A stretch of DNA of 64,000 nucleotides from Lentzea californiensis (GTDB lineage: Bacteria; Actinomycetota; Actinomycetes; Mycobacteriales; Pseudonocardiaceae). The notes below the pieces were generated by a model. It searched no databases and had not been told where the DNA came from. It saw only the letters and a list, made by a program, of their open reading frames with translations. The stretch lies in assembly GCF_024648825.1 (NCBI RefSeq), contig NZ_JANBBE010000007.1, positions 186,001 through 250,000 of the forward strand. Reading direction: 5' to 3'. A program made the translations under genes and the position numbers. Shown piece after piece: positions 49,170 through 59,833 of the stretch; position 1 is the first letter of the stretch, and each line of letters starts with the position of its first letter.

Positions 49170-52065
49170 CCGCTTGCCGCAGCAGGATCTCCGTGGCGGC
49201 GTCGGGTCCCACCCCGAGCTGCCGCAACGAGTCGAGCACGCGCGCACGTGTCTTCGAAGTCCTTTGTGGATTGCGTGCGCGCAGTGCCGCGGCGAGCGCG
49301 AGCCGGTGCCCGCGCGGTGCGAACGGCTCCAGCGCCAACGCCCGTTCCGCGAGGTCGCAGGCCTCGGCCGGATCTCCCGTGACGAGCCTGAGTTCGCCCA
49401 GCGCCAACAGGTTGTGCACGTGTCGCGCGGTGATCTGGGCGATCTCGGACTCGCACAGGTCGATCAGGTCCGGAAGAGGTTCGCCTCGCCACAGCGCCAC
49501 GGCCTCGGTGGAGTTCAGCTCCTGGAACGACCACAGGTCCACCGTCAGCCGGTCGCTCCGGACGAGACGGATCGTCTCGCTGTCGCTGCGCAGGTGGTAG
49601 CTGGCCTCGCCTCCGGCGCGGCCGGGTTCGAGCAGCCGTCTGAGGTGGGTCATCGTCACGCGCAGGTTGCGCGCGGCGCTCGAGGGGTCGAGTCCGGGCC
49701 ACAGCAGGTCGATCGCCTGGTCCCTGGAGATCGAGGTGCGCAGCACGAGAAGGCCGAGGAGCTGGCGGACACGGGCCCTGCGCAGTTCGGGTGCGTCCGC
49801 GGCGAGGCCGTTCCTCGTCACGCGCATCGGCCCGATGACCTCGATGCCGATCGGGTGCTCCGGCGGCGTGGGCACGGTGGTGAGCAGCTTGGCGGCACCC
49901 GCGGCGAGGTCCGGGTCTCGGGTGAGCTCGCGGAGTTTCTGGTGCACGGCGGCATGATCGGCCAGCCAGGCGCCCAGCTTCGTCCTGCCCGTCACGGCCA
50001 GGCGCACGGCCAGTTCGACCGACCACGGCAACGGGAGGAAGCACAGCGCGTGTGCTTCCGGCAGGTCCAGCTGGAGATCGCCTTGTCTGGCTCGCACGAA
50101 CACACGCCCCGCCGCACGCGCCTTCTGGTGCGACGGGCCCAGGTCTGTGTTGTCCCAACGCTCTCTCAGCTCGTCGCTCAGCACGTACCCCAGCGTCAGG
50201 AACCGGCGCAGGTGGCGTTCAGCGACCTTGACGTCCACGGGCCACTTCGTCAGGTGCCGCTTGTAGACGTCGCGGGCCAGTTCCTCGTCTCCCCGTGTGA
50301 CGGCCACCGCCGCCTGCGCCGCGCAGGCCAGGACCGCGTCACGCGGGTTGTCCTTCTCAGCGGGATCACCGCAGGGCAGTTCGGTGGAGGTCTCGCCGAA
50401 CGACGCGGCGATGACCGTGCGGAAGGCCTGGGCCACGAACTCGTCGCGTGCCGTGCCGCCGGCACCGGCGGTCTGGATCTCGCCGACCTCACCGTCGAAC
50501 CAGCGCGCCACCGTGGCGTGGCGGCGGGCGAGGTCGTCGTCCAGCACCTGTTCGGCCAGCTCGGCCGCGTCCCGGCCACGACCGCACATCGACAGGCAGT
50601 GCACGTGGAACCGCGTGGTGGACACGGCGAGTGCCGGGGGCACTTCGCTCACGGGCGCCTGGGCGAGGTGGACGAGCGCCTCCTCCGGGTCGCCGGCCAG
50701 CTCGGCGAGCACCGCGGCGACGCTGTGCCGCAACAGCCGCAGCACGGGTGATCCCGCGGTGTCGAGCGTCCCTGCCCGCTGCGCGACCACGACCAGGCGG
50801 ACCAGGTCTCCCCTGGAGTGCGCGGTGATCACCGCCTGGCCGAGCGCCACCGCGGCCCCGTCCTGGTCTCCCGCGGCGAGCATCTTCTGCCAGGCGTCGT
50901 CGACCAGCTCGTCGATGGACCGATCGGCGAAATCGCGGGCATGCGCCGCCGCGGCCCGCAGCAACAGGAACGCGGGACCGTCCGCCCTGTCCGCGGGCAG
51001 GGCGGACAGCCATCGGTCGGCGGTCACGCGAGGCAGCACGGACAGCGTCGTCCGCACGAGGTCGACGGCGAGCCGCGCGAGCAATCCCCAGTCCTGCGCC
51101 CGGCAGGCCACGCTCCCGGCCCTGGCCAGATCACCACGAGCGCACAACACCTCCACGGCTCGCGTCCTCAGCGCCTCCATCGGCACCATGCGCGCCACCG
51201 GATCGGCCCACAGGTCGTGTGCCCGGTACCGCCCGTCGTCGAGCAGGTCGACCAGCGGAACCCACCGGACGAGGCCTTCCACCGGCACGGTCTTCCCGAC
51301 CACCGCGGCGAGTTCGCCGGCTGTCGCGCTGCCGAGCGTCACCAACGCCGCCAGCGTCAGCCGCACCGGCCCCGGCAGCCGGCTGAGCACTTCCTCCCTC
51401 GCGTACCGCCACGACGCGGCGGGACCGGCCGTGAGGGACAACCGCACCAACGCGGGCCACCCGCGCAGGTCCTCGGGAGGCTCACGCCCGAACCGTCCTG
51501 CCAGCGCGGCCGTCTCGGCCTCGGTGAAGGCCAGCTCGGCGGAATCGATGCCGGCCACCTCGCCGGCCGCTTCCCTGCGGGCCAGCCGGCAGCTCGGCAC
51601 GCGCCGCCCCGACAGCACGAGATGCGCGGTGCCCGGCAACGCCCGGACGACCGAACCGAGAAGCTCCGCGCCCGGCGAGTCCTCCGGGACTTCGTGCACG
51701 TCGTCGAGCAGAAGGCACACGTCGAGCGGTGCGTGCCGGATCAACGCGTCCACGACGTCCCGCACGCCGAGCACACCTGGACGGGCACGGACGGCGAGAG
51801 CGTCGAGGATCGACCTCGCGAGCCTGTCCGCGTCCTCGTGGGCGGCCTCGCAGCTCACCCAGGCGTCGATCCCGCGCGGCTCCAGCAGGTTCGCCCGCAC
51901 TGCCTGAGCGAGCGCGGTCGTCTTGCCGAAGCCCGGCCCCGCCACGACGAGCGTGACCGGCAGGGCCCACCGGCCACGCAACCGGTCGACCAGCCGCAAT
52001 CGCGGCAGCTCGACGTCAAGCGGCCGCGGCACCCCGTGCAGCGGCAGGATCGTGTTGTCCCCCAC
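49156..52065 (-). CDS. inverted-order regulator: STAND ATPase then SARP domain
   Basis: A 969-residue regulator. A MalT/LAL-like ATPase comes first (P-loop VVAGPGFGKTTALAQ near residues 40-54, Walker B VCLLLDDVHEV). A long helical TPR-like middle follows. A winged helix plus BTAD lies at the C-terminus, about 740-969 (IGIEVIGPMRVTRNG onward, then LLWPGLDPSSAARNLRVTMT). In ordinary SARPs the DNA-binding part is N-terminal. The GTG at 52065 is the first plausible start. It follows the next regulator gene by only 3 bp on the same strand, so the two are likely co-transcribed. Targets unknown; the nearby secreted proteins are candidates. Confidence 0.85.
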   Translation of the reverse strand: MGDNTILPLHGVPRPLDVELPRLRLVDRLRGRWALPVTLVVAGPGFGKTTALAQAVRANLLEPRGIDAWVSCEAAHEDADRLARSILDALAVRARPGVLGVRDVVDALIRHAPLDVCLLLDDVHEVPEDSPGAELLGSVVRALPGTAHLVLSGRRVPSCRLARREAAGEVAGIDSAELAFTEAETAALAGRFGREPPEDLRGWPALVRLSLTAGPAASWRYAREEVLSRLPGPVRLTLAALVTLGSATAGELAAVVGKTVPVEGLVRWVPLVDLLDDGRYRAHDLWADPVARMVPMEALRTRAVEVLCARGDLARAGSVACRAQDWGLLARLAVDLVRTTLSVLPRVTADRWLSALPADRADGPAFLLLRAAAAHARDFADRSIDELVDDAWQKMLAAGDQDGAAVALGQAVITAHSRGDLVRLVVVAQRAGTLDTAGSPVLRLLRHSVAAVLAELAGDPEEALVHLAQAPVSEVPPALAVSTTRFHVHCLSMCGRGRDAAELAEQVLDDDLARRHATVARWFDGEVGEIQTAGAGGTARDEFVAQAFRTVIAASFGETSTELPCGDPAEKDNPRDAVLACAAQAAVAVTRGDEELARDVYKRHLTKWPVDVKVAERHLRRFLTLGYVLSDELRERWDNTDLGPSHQKARAAGRVFVRARQGDLQLDLPEAHALCFLPLPWSVELAVRLAVTGRTKLGAWLADHAAVHQKLRELTRDPDLAAGAAKLLTTVPTPPEHPIGIEVIGPMRVTRNGLAADAPELRRARVRQLLGLLVLRTSISRDQAIDLLWPGLDPSSAARNLRVTMTHLRRLLEPGRAGGEASYHLRSDSETIRLVRSDRLTVDLWSFQELNSTEAVALWRGEPLPDLIDLCESEIAQITARHVHNLLALGELRLVTGDPAEACDLAERALALEPFAPRGHRLALAAALRARNPQRTSKTRARVLDSLRQLGVGPDAATEILLRQAVTRS

Positions 52066-52068
52066 GCA

Positions 52069-55000
52069 CTACGGAGTCGTCCGGCATCGCGGAGATACCG
52101 GGGGCGCGCCCGGTGAACGGAGCCGTTCGCGCACACGGGCCACGAGGGGTCGCGCACCGAGACCCTCGAAGATCGCGAGCGCCTCGGCCAGATCGCCGGG
52201 ATCGTCACTCTCGACGAGGGCGACGGCACACCAGTAGTCGCACCCGGCCTGCCGCCACGTCTTGGCGGCCTCGCGCCATCGGCCTGCCGCCAGCAACGCA
52301 TGGGGATGACCGGAGTCGTCCGCCGGCACCGGACGGCCCGCGACGCGCAGCCAGTAGGCCAGTTCCGCGGCCAGCGCCCGCACGCCGAGCCGGCACGCTT
52401 GCGCGTGCAGGGGTTCGAGGACCGCGAGCACGATCTCGTCGCCGCGCAGCCACGCCGCCTCGGCACGAGCCACGGCGGCCGGGCCGATGTTCTGCAGTTC
52501 CCCGGTCAGTTGCGCGAGTTCCCAGGCCTCGGCGAGTGCCTCCACCGCGCCGGGCAGACCGCGCCGCACCCGCAGCCTGCCCAGTGCGATGAGGGCGCGG
52601 CACAGGGTCGGAGGGTTGGCGGGCGGCCGCACTCCGGCAACCAGTTCCGCGTCCGCCGTCGCCTGGTCCCAGTCGCCGGCCTCCACCTCGACCGTCGCCC
52701 GGATCGTGTACATGCGGTACAGGTACCGGAGCTCCTCCGCGTCGTCCGCCATCTCGATCGCCGTCGCGACACATCCCTTGGCCTCGTCGAGGCGGAACTC
52801 CCCGAGAAGGATCTCGACGACGTTGACGGTGAACCTGCAGAAATCACTCACCGAGCCGGACGCCAGCGTCACCTGCCTGGCTTCCGCCAGCGTGCTCCAC
52901 GCCTCCGCCAGGCGCAGGTCGGCCTGCGCGGTTCCGACGCTCGTCAACGCGTGGGAGAGGATTTCCTGATCGCCGGCGGCACGGGCGAGTGCGACGGCGC
53001 GCTCACCCAGCACGAGACTCTCCTCGGTGCGGTGGACGATCGACCACAGAGCGCTCTGGTGGGTCAGTGCACGGGCGAGCACCCTGTCGTCACCCGCGCT
53101 CTCCAGCAGTGCTGAGGCCTCGTCCGCGGTGCTGTGGGCGAGCTCGGACATGCCTGCCTGCCAGCAGATCCGTGACAACCACACCAGGTCGGCACCGAGC
53201 GCGCGGGCATCACCGAGGCCGCGCCGCAGTGCGACCGCCTCCCGCTGCGCCTCCACGGCCGGGCCCATGTCGCCGATGACGCTGTTCTCGATCGCGTAGC
53301 GGCCGAGCAGGCCGGCTCGCCGCTCCGGGTCGAGCAGTTCTCGCTGCCGCAGCACCAGGCGCAGGTGTGCCGCCGCCTCCCGGTGTGAGCCTGCCCTGCT
53401 CGCGGCCTCAGCGGCCCTGGGGCCGTAGCGCACGATCGCGCCGGTGTCACCAGCCTCGGCCGCGTGGTGCACGACGCGAGCCAGGTCCGCGTCGCCGCCT
53501 GCCACGAGCGCGGCGAGGACGCGGCGGTTCAGCTCGACCCTCCTGGCCACCGGCAACGCGTCCACGACGGTGCGCCGGATGAGCTCGTGCCGGAACCCGG
53601 TGCGGTCCGGTGCCACGGTGAGCAACCCGTGCCGTTCCGCGGCCACCACGGCGGCGACCTCTTGCGGCAGCAGCACTTCGAGCAGCCACTGCTCGACAGC
53701 GGACGGAACGACCGCGAGCTGCGCCAAGGCCTCCTGGCCGGCGTCGTCCAGCCGGTGCAGCCGGGCGAGCACCGCGTCGGCGACCGTCGGCGGGACGCGG
53801 CCGAGGTGTCCCGCCGCGAGGATCTCGGTGACGAAGAACGGGTTTCCCCCTGTGACGGCATGCACCTCGCGCGCGTCGAGCCCGCTCGACGTGACCAGCC
53901 GTTCGACCGCCGCGGCCGACAGCGGCGCCAACTCGAACCGCCGCACCCGCGCCGCCGCGGCCACCTGCCCGAGCAGGCGCTGCGGCAACGGCCCGGCGGC
54001 ACGGTAGGTCAGCACCAGCAGCACGGGCAGCGACGCCACCCGTCTGACCAAGAAGGACAGTGCGTCCACGGTGGCCTCGTCCGCCCAGTGCACGTCCTCG
54101 ATGACGAGAACGGCCGGCTGCGTCAGCTCGGCGCGCAGCACCTCGAACACCTCGTCCCGGTCCCCCGCGTCACGCAGCCGTGAACCGAAGACGTCACGGA
54201 ACGGGCCGAGTGTGCGTGGCGTGGCCAGGTCGTCGCACCACCCGACGAGGAACCGGGCCTGTCGCGGCGCCGTCCACCGCACCGCGTCCGCCAGTGCCGA
54301 CTTGCCGGCGCCGGGCTCGCCGGACAGCAGCACCACCGAGCCCGTCCCCGCGACCGCCTCCCGAGCGGCGACGGCCAGTTCGGAGAGCTCGTGCTCGCGC
54401 TCGAGCAGAACGCCCGCCCGCGACATGAGCCCGGCTCCCGGCACGTCGAGTGCGGTGTCCTGGCGGAGAACGGCGGCCTCCAGCTCCCGCAGGGCCGGGT
54501 TCGGGTCGATCCCCAGTTCTTCGCCGAGCGTGTGCCTCAAGCGCTGATAGGCCGCGAGCGCCTCGGACTGACGTCCGCAGCGGTACAGCGCGAGCATCAG
54601 CTGTCCGTGCGCGTGCTCGTCGAACGGCTGCTCCCGGATGCGCCACTCCAGCTCCGGCACCAGCATCGCGTGCTCGCCGAGCACCAGCCGCACCTCGGTG
54701 AGCGCGTCCGCCGCGGCGGTCCTGAGCGCGGCGATGCGCTCGGTCTGCTCGTCCAGCCACGCGTGCCCCTGCCACGTCCACCAGTGGCCTGTCACGCCAG
54801 TACGCGAGCGCCTCCCGCAGGTGCGCCGCGCGAGCGGCCGGGTCGGCCTCGCACTTGCCCTGTTCCAACAACCGCTGGACCGCAAGGAGATCCGTGTCGG
54901 CGTCGAGCACATACCCCGGCGCACGCACCACGATCGCCGCACGGTCGCCGAGCACGCCACGCAGATAGGACACGTGGTGCTGAAGCGTGTTCGCGGCCGT

Positions 55001-55168
55001 CCGGGGCGCGTGGTCGCCCCAGACCACCTCGCCCAGCCGATCGGTGCTCACGATCTCGCCTGCGCGCAGCGCGAGAACGGCGAGCACCGCCTTGCGGCGA
55101 AGGCCTCGCACCTCCCTCGGCACGCCGTCCACCGTCACGTCGACCGGTCCCAGAATCCGCACCTGCAC
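52069..55168 (-). pseudogene. SARP/LAL-type regulator split by a frameshift
   Basis: About 1032 residues if intact: winged helix and BTAD (MQVRILGPVDVTVDG to RQSEALAAYQRLRHTLGEEL), then an AAA/LuxR-type ATPase with P-loop LLSGEPGAGKSALADA and VLVIEDVHWADEATVD, then a TPR-rich C-terminus without a LuxR helix-turn-helix. Translation from GTG 55168 leaves frame at 54766-54769, where GGGG stands in place of GGG inside BTAD (after RPLVDVAG). Removing one G joins both halves perfectly. The whole span is one base over a multiple of three. Either an error or a recent knock-out. It is 3 bp upstream of the inverted SARP gene and divergent from the lectin gene. Confidence 0.85.
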
Positions 55169-55214
55169 ACCAGGTAGTCGTCCGGCGACCCGGTGATGTC
55201 AGCCGGGAACGCCG

Positions 55215-55232
55215 TTTCCGTCAGATTTCCGT
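55215..55232. promoter_or_regulatory. heptamer direct repeat with 11-bp spacing
   Basis: TTTCCGT occurs at 55215-55221 and 55226-55232, separated by 4 bases, so 11 bp start to start. It lies in the 96-bp divergent gap between the SARP-type regulator gene (start 55168) and the secreted lectin gene (start 55265). This matches the known geometry of SARP binding sites. Which SARP binds it is unknown. Confidence 0.5.
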
Positions 55233-55264
55233 GCCGCGCCAGGCCCGGCGGCCATGGTTCGGCC

Positions 55265-55777
55265 ATGAACATTCGCAGAAAGACGCTCGTCGTGCTGGCG
55301 GCGCTCGGGCTGGCGCTCACCGCGAGCGGTGGGGTCGCGAACGCCGCCGGGGTCTTCAAACCCATCAAGAACACCTGGAGCGGCCTGTGCCTGCAGCCCG
55401 AGGGCGGCAGCACGTCCGACGCACGGATCGTGCAGATGCCCTGTGTTCCCGGCAGCGCCGTCCAGAACTGGCACTTCGACAAGATCTCCGGCAGCAACCA
55501 CCAGATCATCAACGAGGCCAGCGGCCGCTGCTTCTACATGAACGGCCCGGTCAGACGCGGGTCGGAGGTCGCCCAGGTGGCGTGCCTGCCGCGGGTCAGC
55601 AACCACGTGTGGAAGACCGTCCCGAATCCGCCGAGCATCGCCGAGATCGAGTCGATGGCGGGCGGCGACCACAACCTGTGCCTCGACGTTCCGGGTGCCG
55701 AGACCACCGCCGGGCTGGTCATGCAGACCTGGGACTGCAACAACACTCCCGCGCAGCGCTTCGTCATCGGCTTCTGA
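55265..55777 (+). CDS. secreted ricin-type beta-trefoil lectin
   Basis: A 170-residue exported protein. A Sec signal peptide (RRKTLVVLAALGLALTA, cleaved near ANA-AG) is followed by one ricin B-type beta-trefoil domain with three subdomains: SGLCLQPEGG with QNWHFD, SGRCFYMNG with NHVWKT, and HNLCLDVPGA with QTWDCNNTPAQRF. QxW-type motifs are partly kept. No catalytic domain is attached, so it is a stand-alone carbohydrate-binding protein. The ATG at 55265 is set by the signal peptide. Divergent from a SARP-type gene with a SARP-like repeat between. Confidence 0.88.
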   Translation: MNIRRKTLVVLAALGLALTASGGVANAAGVFKPIKNTWSGLCLQPEGGSTSDARIVQMPCVPGSAVQNWHFDKISGSNHQIINEASGRCFYMNGPVRRGSEVAQVACLPRVSNHVWKTVPNPPSIAEIESMAGGDHNLCLDVPGAETTAGLVMQTWDCNNTPAQRFVIGF

Positions 55778-55781
55778 CAGC

Positions 55782-55819
55782 GGAACGGCCCGCCTCCCCG
55801 GAGGGAAGCGGGCCGTTCC
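55782..55819. terminator. bidirectional terminator, lectin and metK
   Basis: A perfect 12-bp stem (GGAACGGCCCGC / GCGGGCCGTTCC) with a 14-base loop between the convergent lectin and metK genes, 5 bp from the lectin stop and 13 bp from the metK stop. Confidence 0.75.
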
Positions 55820-55831
55820 GGCGAACGGCGA

Positions 55832-57034
<1,203 letters not shown>

Positions 57035-57073
57035 GGACACTCCTTAGGTGCGGGGTTGGGCCGAAGGAAAATT

Positions 57074-58327
57074 CTACTGAGAGGTAGTCAAGCCAGCGCT
57101 AACCGCGTCCCACACCGCGGACGCCACTTGCGTCTTGGGCCCGTGGGGTATAGGGGTCTCGGCGCCGTCCGGGGACAGCAGCCAGCCCGCGTTGTCGTCC
57201 TGCTCGAACGCCTTGCCGTCGCCGACCGCGTTCAGCACCAGGAGGTCGCAGCCCTTGCGCCGCAGCTTCGCCCGCCCGTAGTCGAGCACCGACGTCGTCT
57301 CGTCGCCGGTCTCCGCCGCGAACCCGACGATCAGCTGGCCCGTCCTACGTGCGGAAACGAGCTCCACGAGGATGTCGGGGTTCTTCGTCAGCGTGATCGG
57401 GTCGGGGTCGCCGTCGGTCTTCTTGATCTTGTGGCCGGTGAGCGACGACGGCCGGAAGTCGGCCACCGCGGCGGCCATCACGACCACGTCCGCGTCCGCC
57501 GACACCTTGTGCATGACGTCGCGCAGTTCCACCGCGGAGCCGACGCGGACGAGGTCGACACCCGCCGGGGTGGCCAGGTCCGCGGTGTTGCCCGCGACCA
57601 AAGTCACTCGGGCACCGCGTTGCGCCGCGACGCGGGCGAGCGCATACCCCTGCTTGCCGGACGAGCGGTTGCCGATGAACCGCACCGGGTCGAGTGGTTC
57701 CCGCGTGCCACCGGCGGAGATCGCGACGTGCACACCTTCGAGTGTCCGCCGCAGGGCGTCGGGCCGCACCAGCAGCAGCCGGGCGAGTTCGACGATCTCG
57801 GCGGGGTCGGGCAGGCGGCCCTTGCCCGTGTCCTTGCCCGTCAGCCGGCCGGAAGCCGGTTCGGCGACGACGACACCGCGCGAGCGCAGCAACGCCACGT
57901 TGTGCTGGGTGGCCGGGTGCTCCCACATCTCGGTGTGCATCGCGGGCACCAGCAGGACCGGGCAGCGCGCGGTCAGCAGGGTGTTCGTCAGGAGGTCGTC
58001 GGCGAGGCCGTGCGCGGCCTTCGCGATCAGGTTCGCCGTCGCCGGGGCGACCACGACGAGGTCGGCGTTCTGCCCGAGCTTGACGTGCGGCACCTCATGC
58101 ACGTCGTCGAACGGGTCGGCGGACACGACCTGGCCGGACAGCGCCTCGAACGTCGCCGCGCCCACGAACTTCAGCGCACCCTCGGTGGGAACGACCCGCA
58201 CGGAGTGCCCGGACTCGGTGAGCCTCCGCAGCACCTCACAGGCCTTGTACGCGGCGATGCCCCCACCAACCCCGAGAACGATCCGGGGTGTGACGGGGGC
58301 ATCAACGTCAGATGCGGCGGAAGTCAA
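57074..58327 (-). CDS. coaBC: bifunctional CoaBC (PPC synthetase/decarboxylase)
   Basis: A 417-residue fusion for coenzyme A synthesis. The N-terminal CoaC flavoprotein half has GVGGGIAAYKACEVLRRL, VVAPATANLIAK and PAMHTEMW with the catalytic His region. The C-terminal CoaB half has SAGGTREPLDPVRFIGNRSS and AAAVADFRP. No ATG or GTG fits the N-terminus; a TTG at 58327 with AGGAGAG 5 bases upstream is the best start, which may lower its expression. It is separated from rpoZ by 307 bp containing a row of hairpins. Confidence 0.93.
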   Translation of the reverse strand: MTSAASDVDAPVTPRIVLGVGGGIAAYKACEVLRRLTESGHSVRVVPTEGALKFVGAATFEALSGQVVSADPFDDVHEVPHVKLGQNADLVVVAPATANLIAKAAHGLADDLLTNTLLTARCPVLLVPAMHTEMWEHPATQHNVALLRSRGVVVAEPASGRLTGKDTGKGRLPDPAEIVELARLLLVRPDALRRTLEGVHVAISAGGTREPLDPVRFIGNRSSGKQGYALARVAAQRGARVTLVAGNTADLATPAGVDLVRVGSAVELRDVMHKVSADADVVVMAAAVADFRPSSLTGHKIKKTDGDPDPITLTKNPDILVELVSARRTGQLIVGFAAETGDETTSVLDYGRAKLRRKGCDLLVLNAVGDGKAFEQDDNAGWLLSPDGAETPIPHGPKTQVASAVWDAVSAGLTTSQ

Positions 58328-58410
58328 CAGCTCTCCTGTCAAGGGCCGACCGCGAGGCCACCCTCGCGAGAACCACTCCCGCCGAGTCCAAGAAAGAAGA
58401 CCCGCTGGGT

Positions 58411-58567
58411 CCGGGGAACGAAGCCCCCGCTTTGGGACTAGGAGCCAAGTCCCCGGCCTTGAGGTCGAGGGCAAAGCCCTCAACCTTGGGGCCTAGGGGC
58501 GAAGCCTCTGGCCTTGGGGGTCCGGGGGCGAAGCCCTCCGGCTGGGGTGTGGGGGCTCGGCCCCCAC
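58411..58567. repeat. row of short GC hairpins between rpoZ and coaBC
   Basis: At least four or five small hairpins stand in series. Clear ones are GAGGGC-AAA-GCCCTC (58467-58481), units centred on GCGAAGC at 58499-58505 and 58528-58534 with G-rich left and C-rich right arms, and GTGGGGGC-TCG-GCCCCCAC (58549-58567). They fill most of the 307-bp rpoZ-coaBC gap; no gene is credible there. The row could terminate or attenuate transcription, or protect mRNA ends. Confidence 0.65.
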
Positions 58568-58634
58568 AAGACACTCGAAGGCGATCCGGTCTGCGCTTTC
58601 CGCAGACAGACCTCTCCCAGAGCCTTCGACCCTT

Positions 58635-58919
58635 CTACGCTTCGCTGCCCTCGGTGTGCTCGAGGAGACCGGCGTGGATCTCCCTGAGCGCGATCGAGAG
58701 GGGCTTCTCACGCGGGCCCGGCTCGACGAGCGGGCCGACGTACTCGAGCAGGCCCTCGCCGAGCTGCGCGTAGTAGTCGTTGATCTGGCGGGCACGCTTC
58801 GCTGCGTAGATCACCAACGCGTACTTCGAGCTCACCTGCTCAAGCAGGTCGTCGATCGGCGGGTTGGTGATGCCCTCCGGAGAACCGGTCAGGTGACCGA
58901 GCTCGGTGTGGGTGATCAC
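58635..58919 (-). CDS. rpoZ: RNA polymerase omega subunit
   Basis: A 94-residue omega subunit that assists assembly of the beta-prime subunit. The conserved block is [20 protein letters not shown] followed by [17 protein letters not shown], as in actinobacterial RpoZ. The C-terminus has [16 protein letters not shown]. The GTG at 58919 lies 3 bp after the gmk stop, so it is coupled to gmk. Standard length and position after gmk. Confidence 0.96.
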   Translation of the reverse strand: MITHTELGHLTGSPEGITNPPIDDLLEQVSSKYALVIYAAKRARQINDYYAQLGEGLLEYVGPLVEPGPREKPLSIALREIHAGLLEHTEGSEA

Positions 58920-58922
58920 TCG

Positions 58923-59519
58923 TCAATCTCCTGAAATTCGTGGTCCGACCATCAAGGATAGCAAGTCGGCAGCGGCCGACTGCACGTCGGCGTTCACGAC
59001 GACCTCGTCGAACTCCTTTTCGGCCGCCAGCTCCTCGCGGGCGATGGCCAGCCGGCGTTCGACGACGTCCGGGTGTTCGGTGCCTCTGCCGGTCAACCGG
59101 TCGACCAGGTGCTCCCAGGACGGGGGCGCCAGCATGACCAGCTGTGCGTCCGGCATGGCCACGCGAACCTGCCTCGCGCCCTGGAGTTCGATCTCCAGGA
59201 GCGCGGGGCGGCCCGCGGCCAAAGCTTCTTCGACGGGCCTGCGAGGGGTTCCGTAGTGGTTTCCGGCGAACTCGGCGTGTTCGAGGAACTCGCCCGCCTC
59301 GACCATCTGCTGGAACTTCTCGTGGTCGACGAAGTGGTAGTGCACTCCGTCGACTTCGCCCGGCCTCGGCTTCCTGGTGGTCGCCGAGACGGAAAAGTAG
59401 ACATCGGGCTGCTGCCTGCGCAGCTCCGCCAGAACGCTGGACTTGCCAACGCCGGACGGCCCGGACAAGACGGTGAGGCGGGAACGGGCAGAGCCCGTTC
59501 CCGCCTCGGTGCCAATCAC
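58923..59519 (-). CDS. gmk: guanylate kinase
   Basis: A 198-residue kinase converting GMP to GDP. Walker [10 protein letters not shown] is at residues 20-28. The GMP-binding region is [20 protein letters not shown], and the lid contains [16 protein letters not shown]. The GTG at 59519 overlaps the mihF stop as GTGA. Conserved mihF-gmk-rpoZ order. Confidence 0.96.
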   Translation of the reverse strand: MIGTEAGTGSARSRLTVLSGPSGVGKSSVLAELRRQQPDVYFSVSATTRKPRPGEVDGVHYHFVDHEKFQQMVEAGEFLEHAEFAGNHYGTPRRPVEEALAAGRPALLEIELQGARQVRVAMPDAQLVMLAPPSWEHLVDRLTGRGTEHPDVVERRLAIAREELAAEKEFDEVVVNADVQSAAADLLSLMVGPRISGD

Positions 59520-59833
59520 TCTCCGCTGAACTCGGAGAGCAGGGCCTTGCGCTGGCGGTCACCGAGACCGCGCAGGCGACGGCTGGGAGCAATCTCGAGG
59601 CGCTCCATGATCTGCTGCGCGCGCACCTTGCCGACGCCCGGGAGGGCCTCGAGGAGCGCGGACACCTTCATCTTGCCAAGGATCTCATCGCTCTCGGCGG
59701 ACTTCAGCACGTCCGTCAGGGTCGTGCCGCCACGCTTGAGGCGCTCCTTGAGCTCAGCCCGAACGCGACGTGCGGCAGCAGCCTTCTCCAGCGCTGCGGC
59801 CCGCTGCTCCTCGGTAAGCTGGGGAAGAGCCAC
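59516..59833 (-). CDS. mihF: actinobacterial integration host factor mIHF
   Basis: A 105-residue nucleoid-associated protein of the mIHF/sIHF family, unrelated to enterobacterial IHF. It has an N-terminal helix ([20 protein letters not shown]) and a DNA-binding helix-two turns-helix part ([19 protein letters not shown] and [12 protein letters not shown]). The GTG at 59833 is fixed by GGAGGAAATC upstream and by family length; an upstream in-frame extension to 59905 is not supported. It bends DNA and affects nucleoid structure. First gene of mihF-gmk-rpoZ. Confidence 0.95.
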   Translation of the reverse strand: MALPQLTEEQRAAALEKAAAARRVRAELKERLKRGGTTLTDVLKSAESDEILGKMKVSALLEALPGVGKVRAQQIMERLEIAPSRRLRGLGDRQRKALLSEFSGE

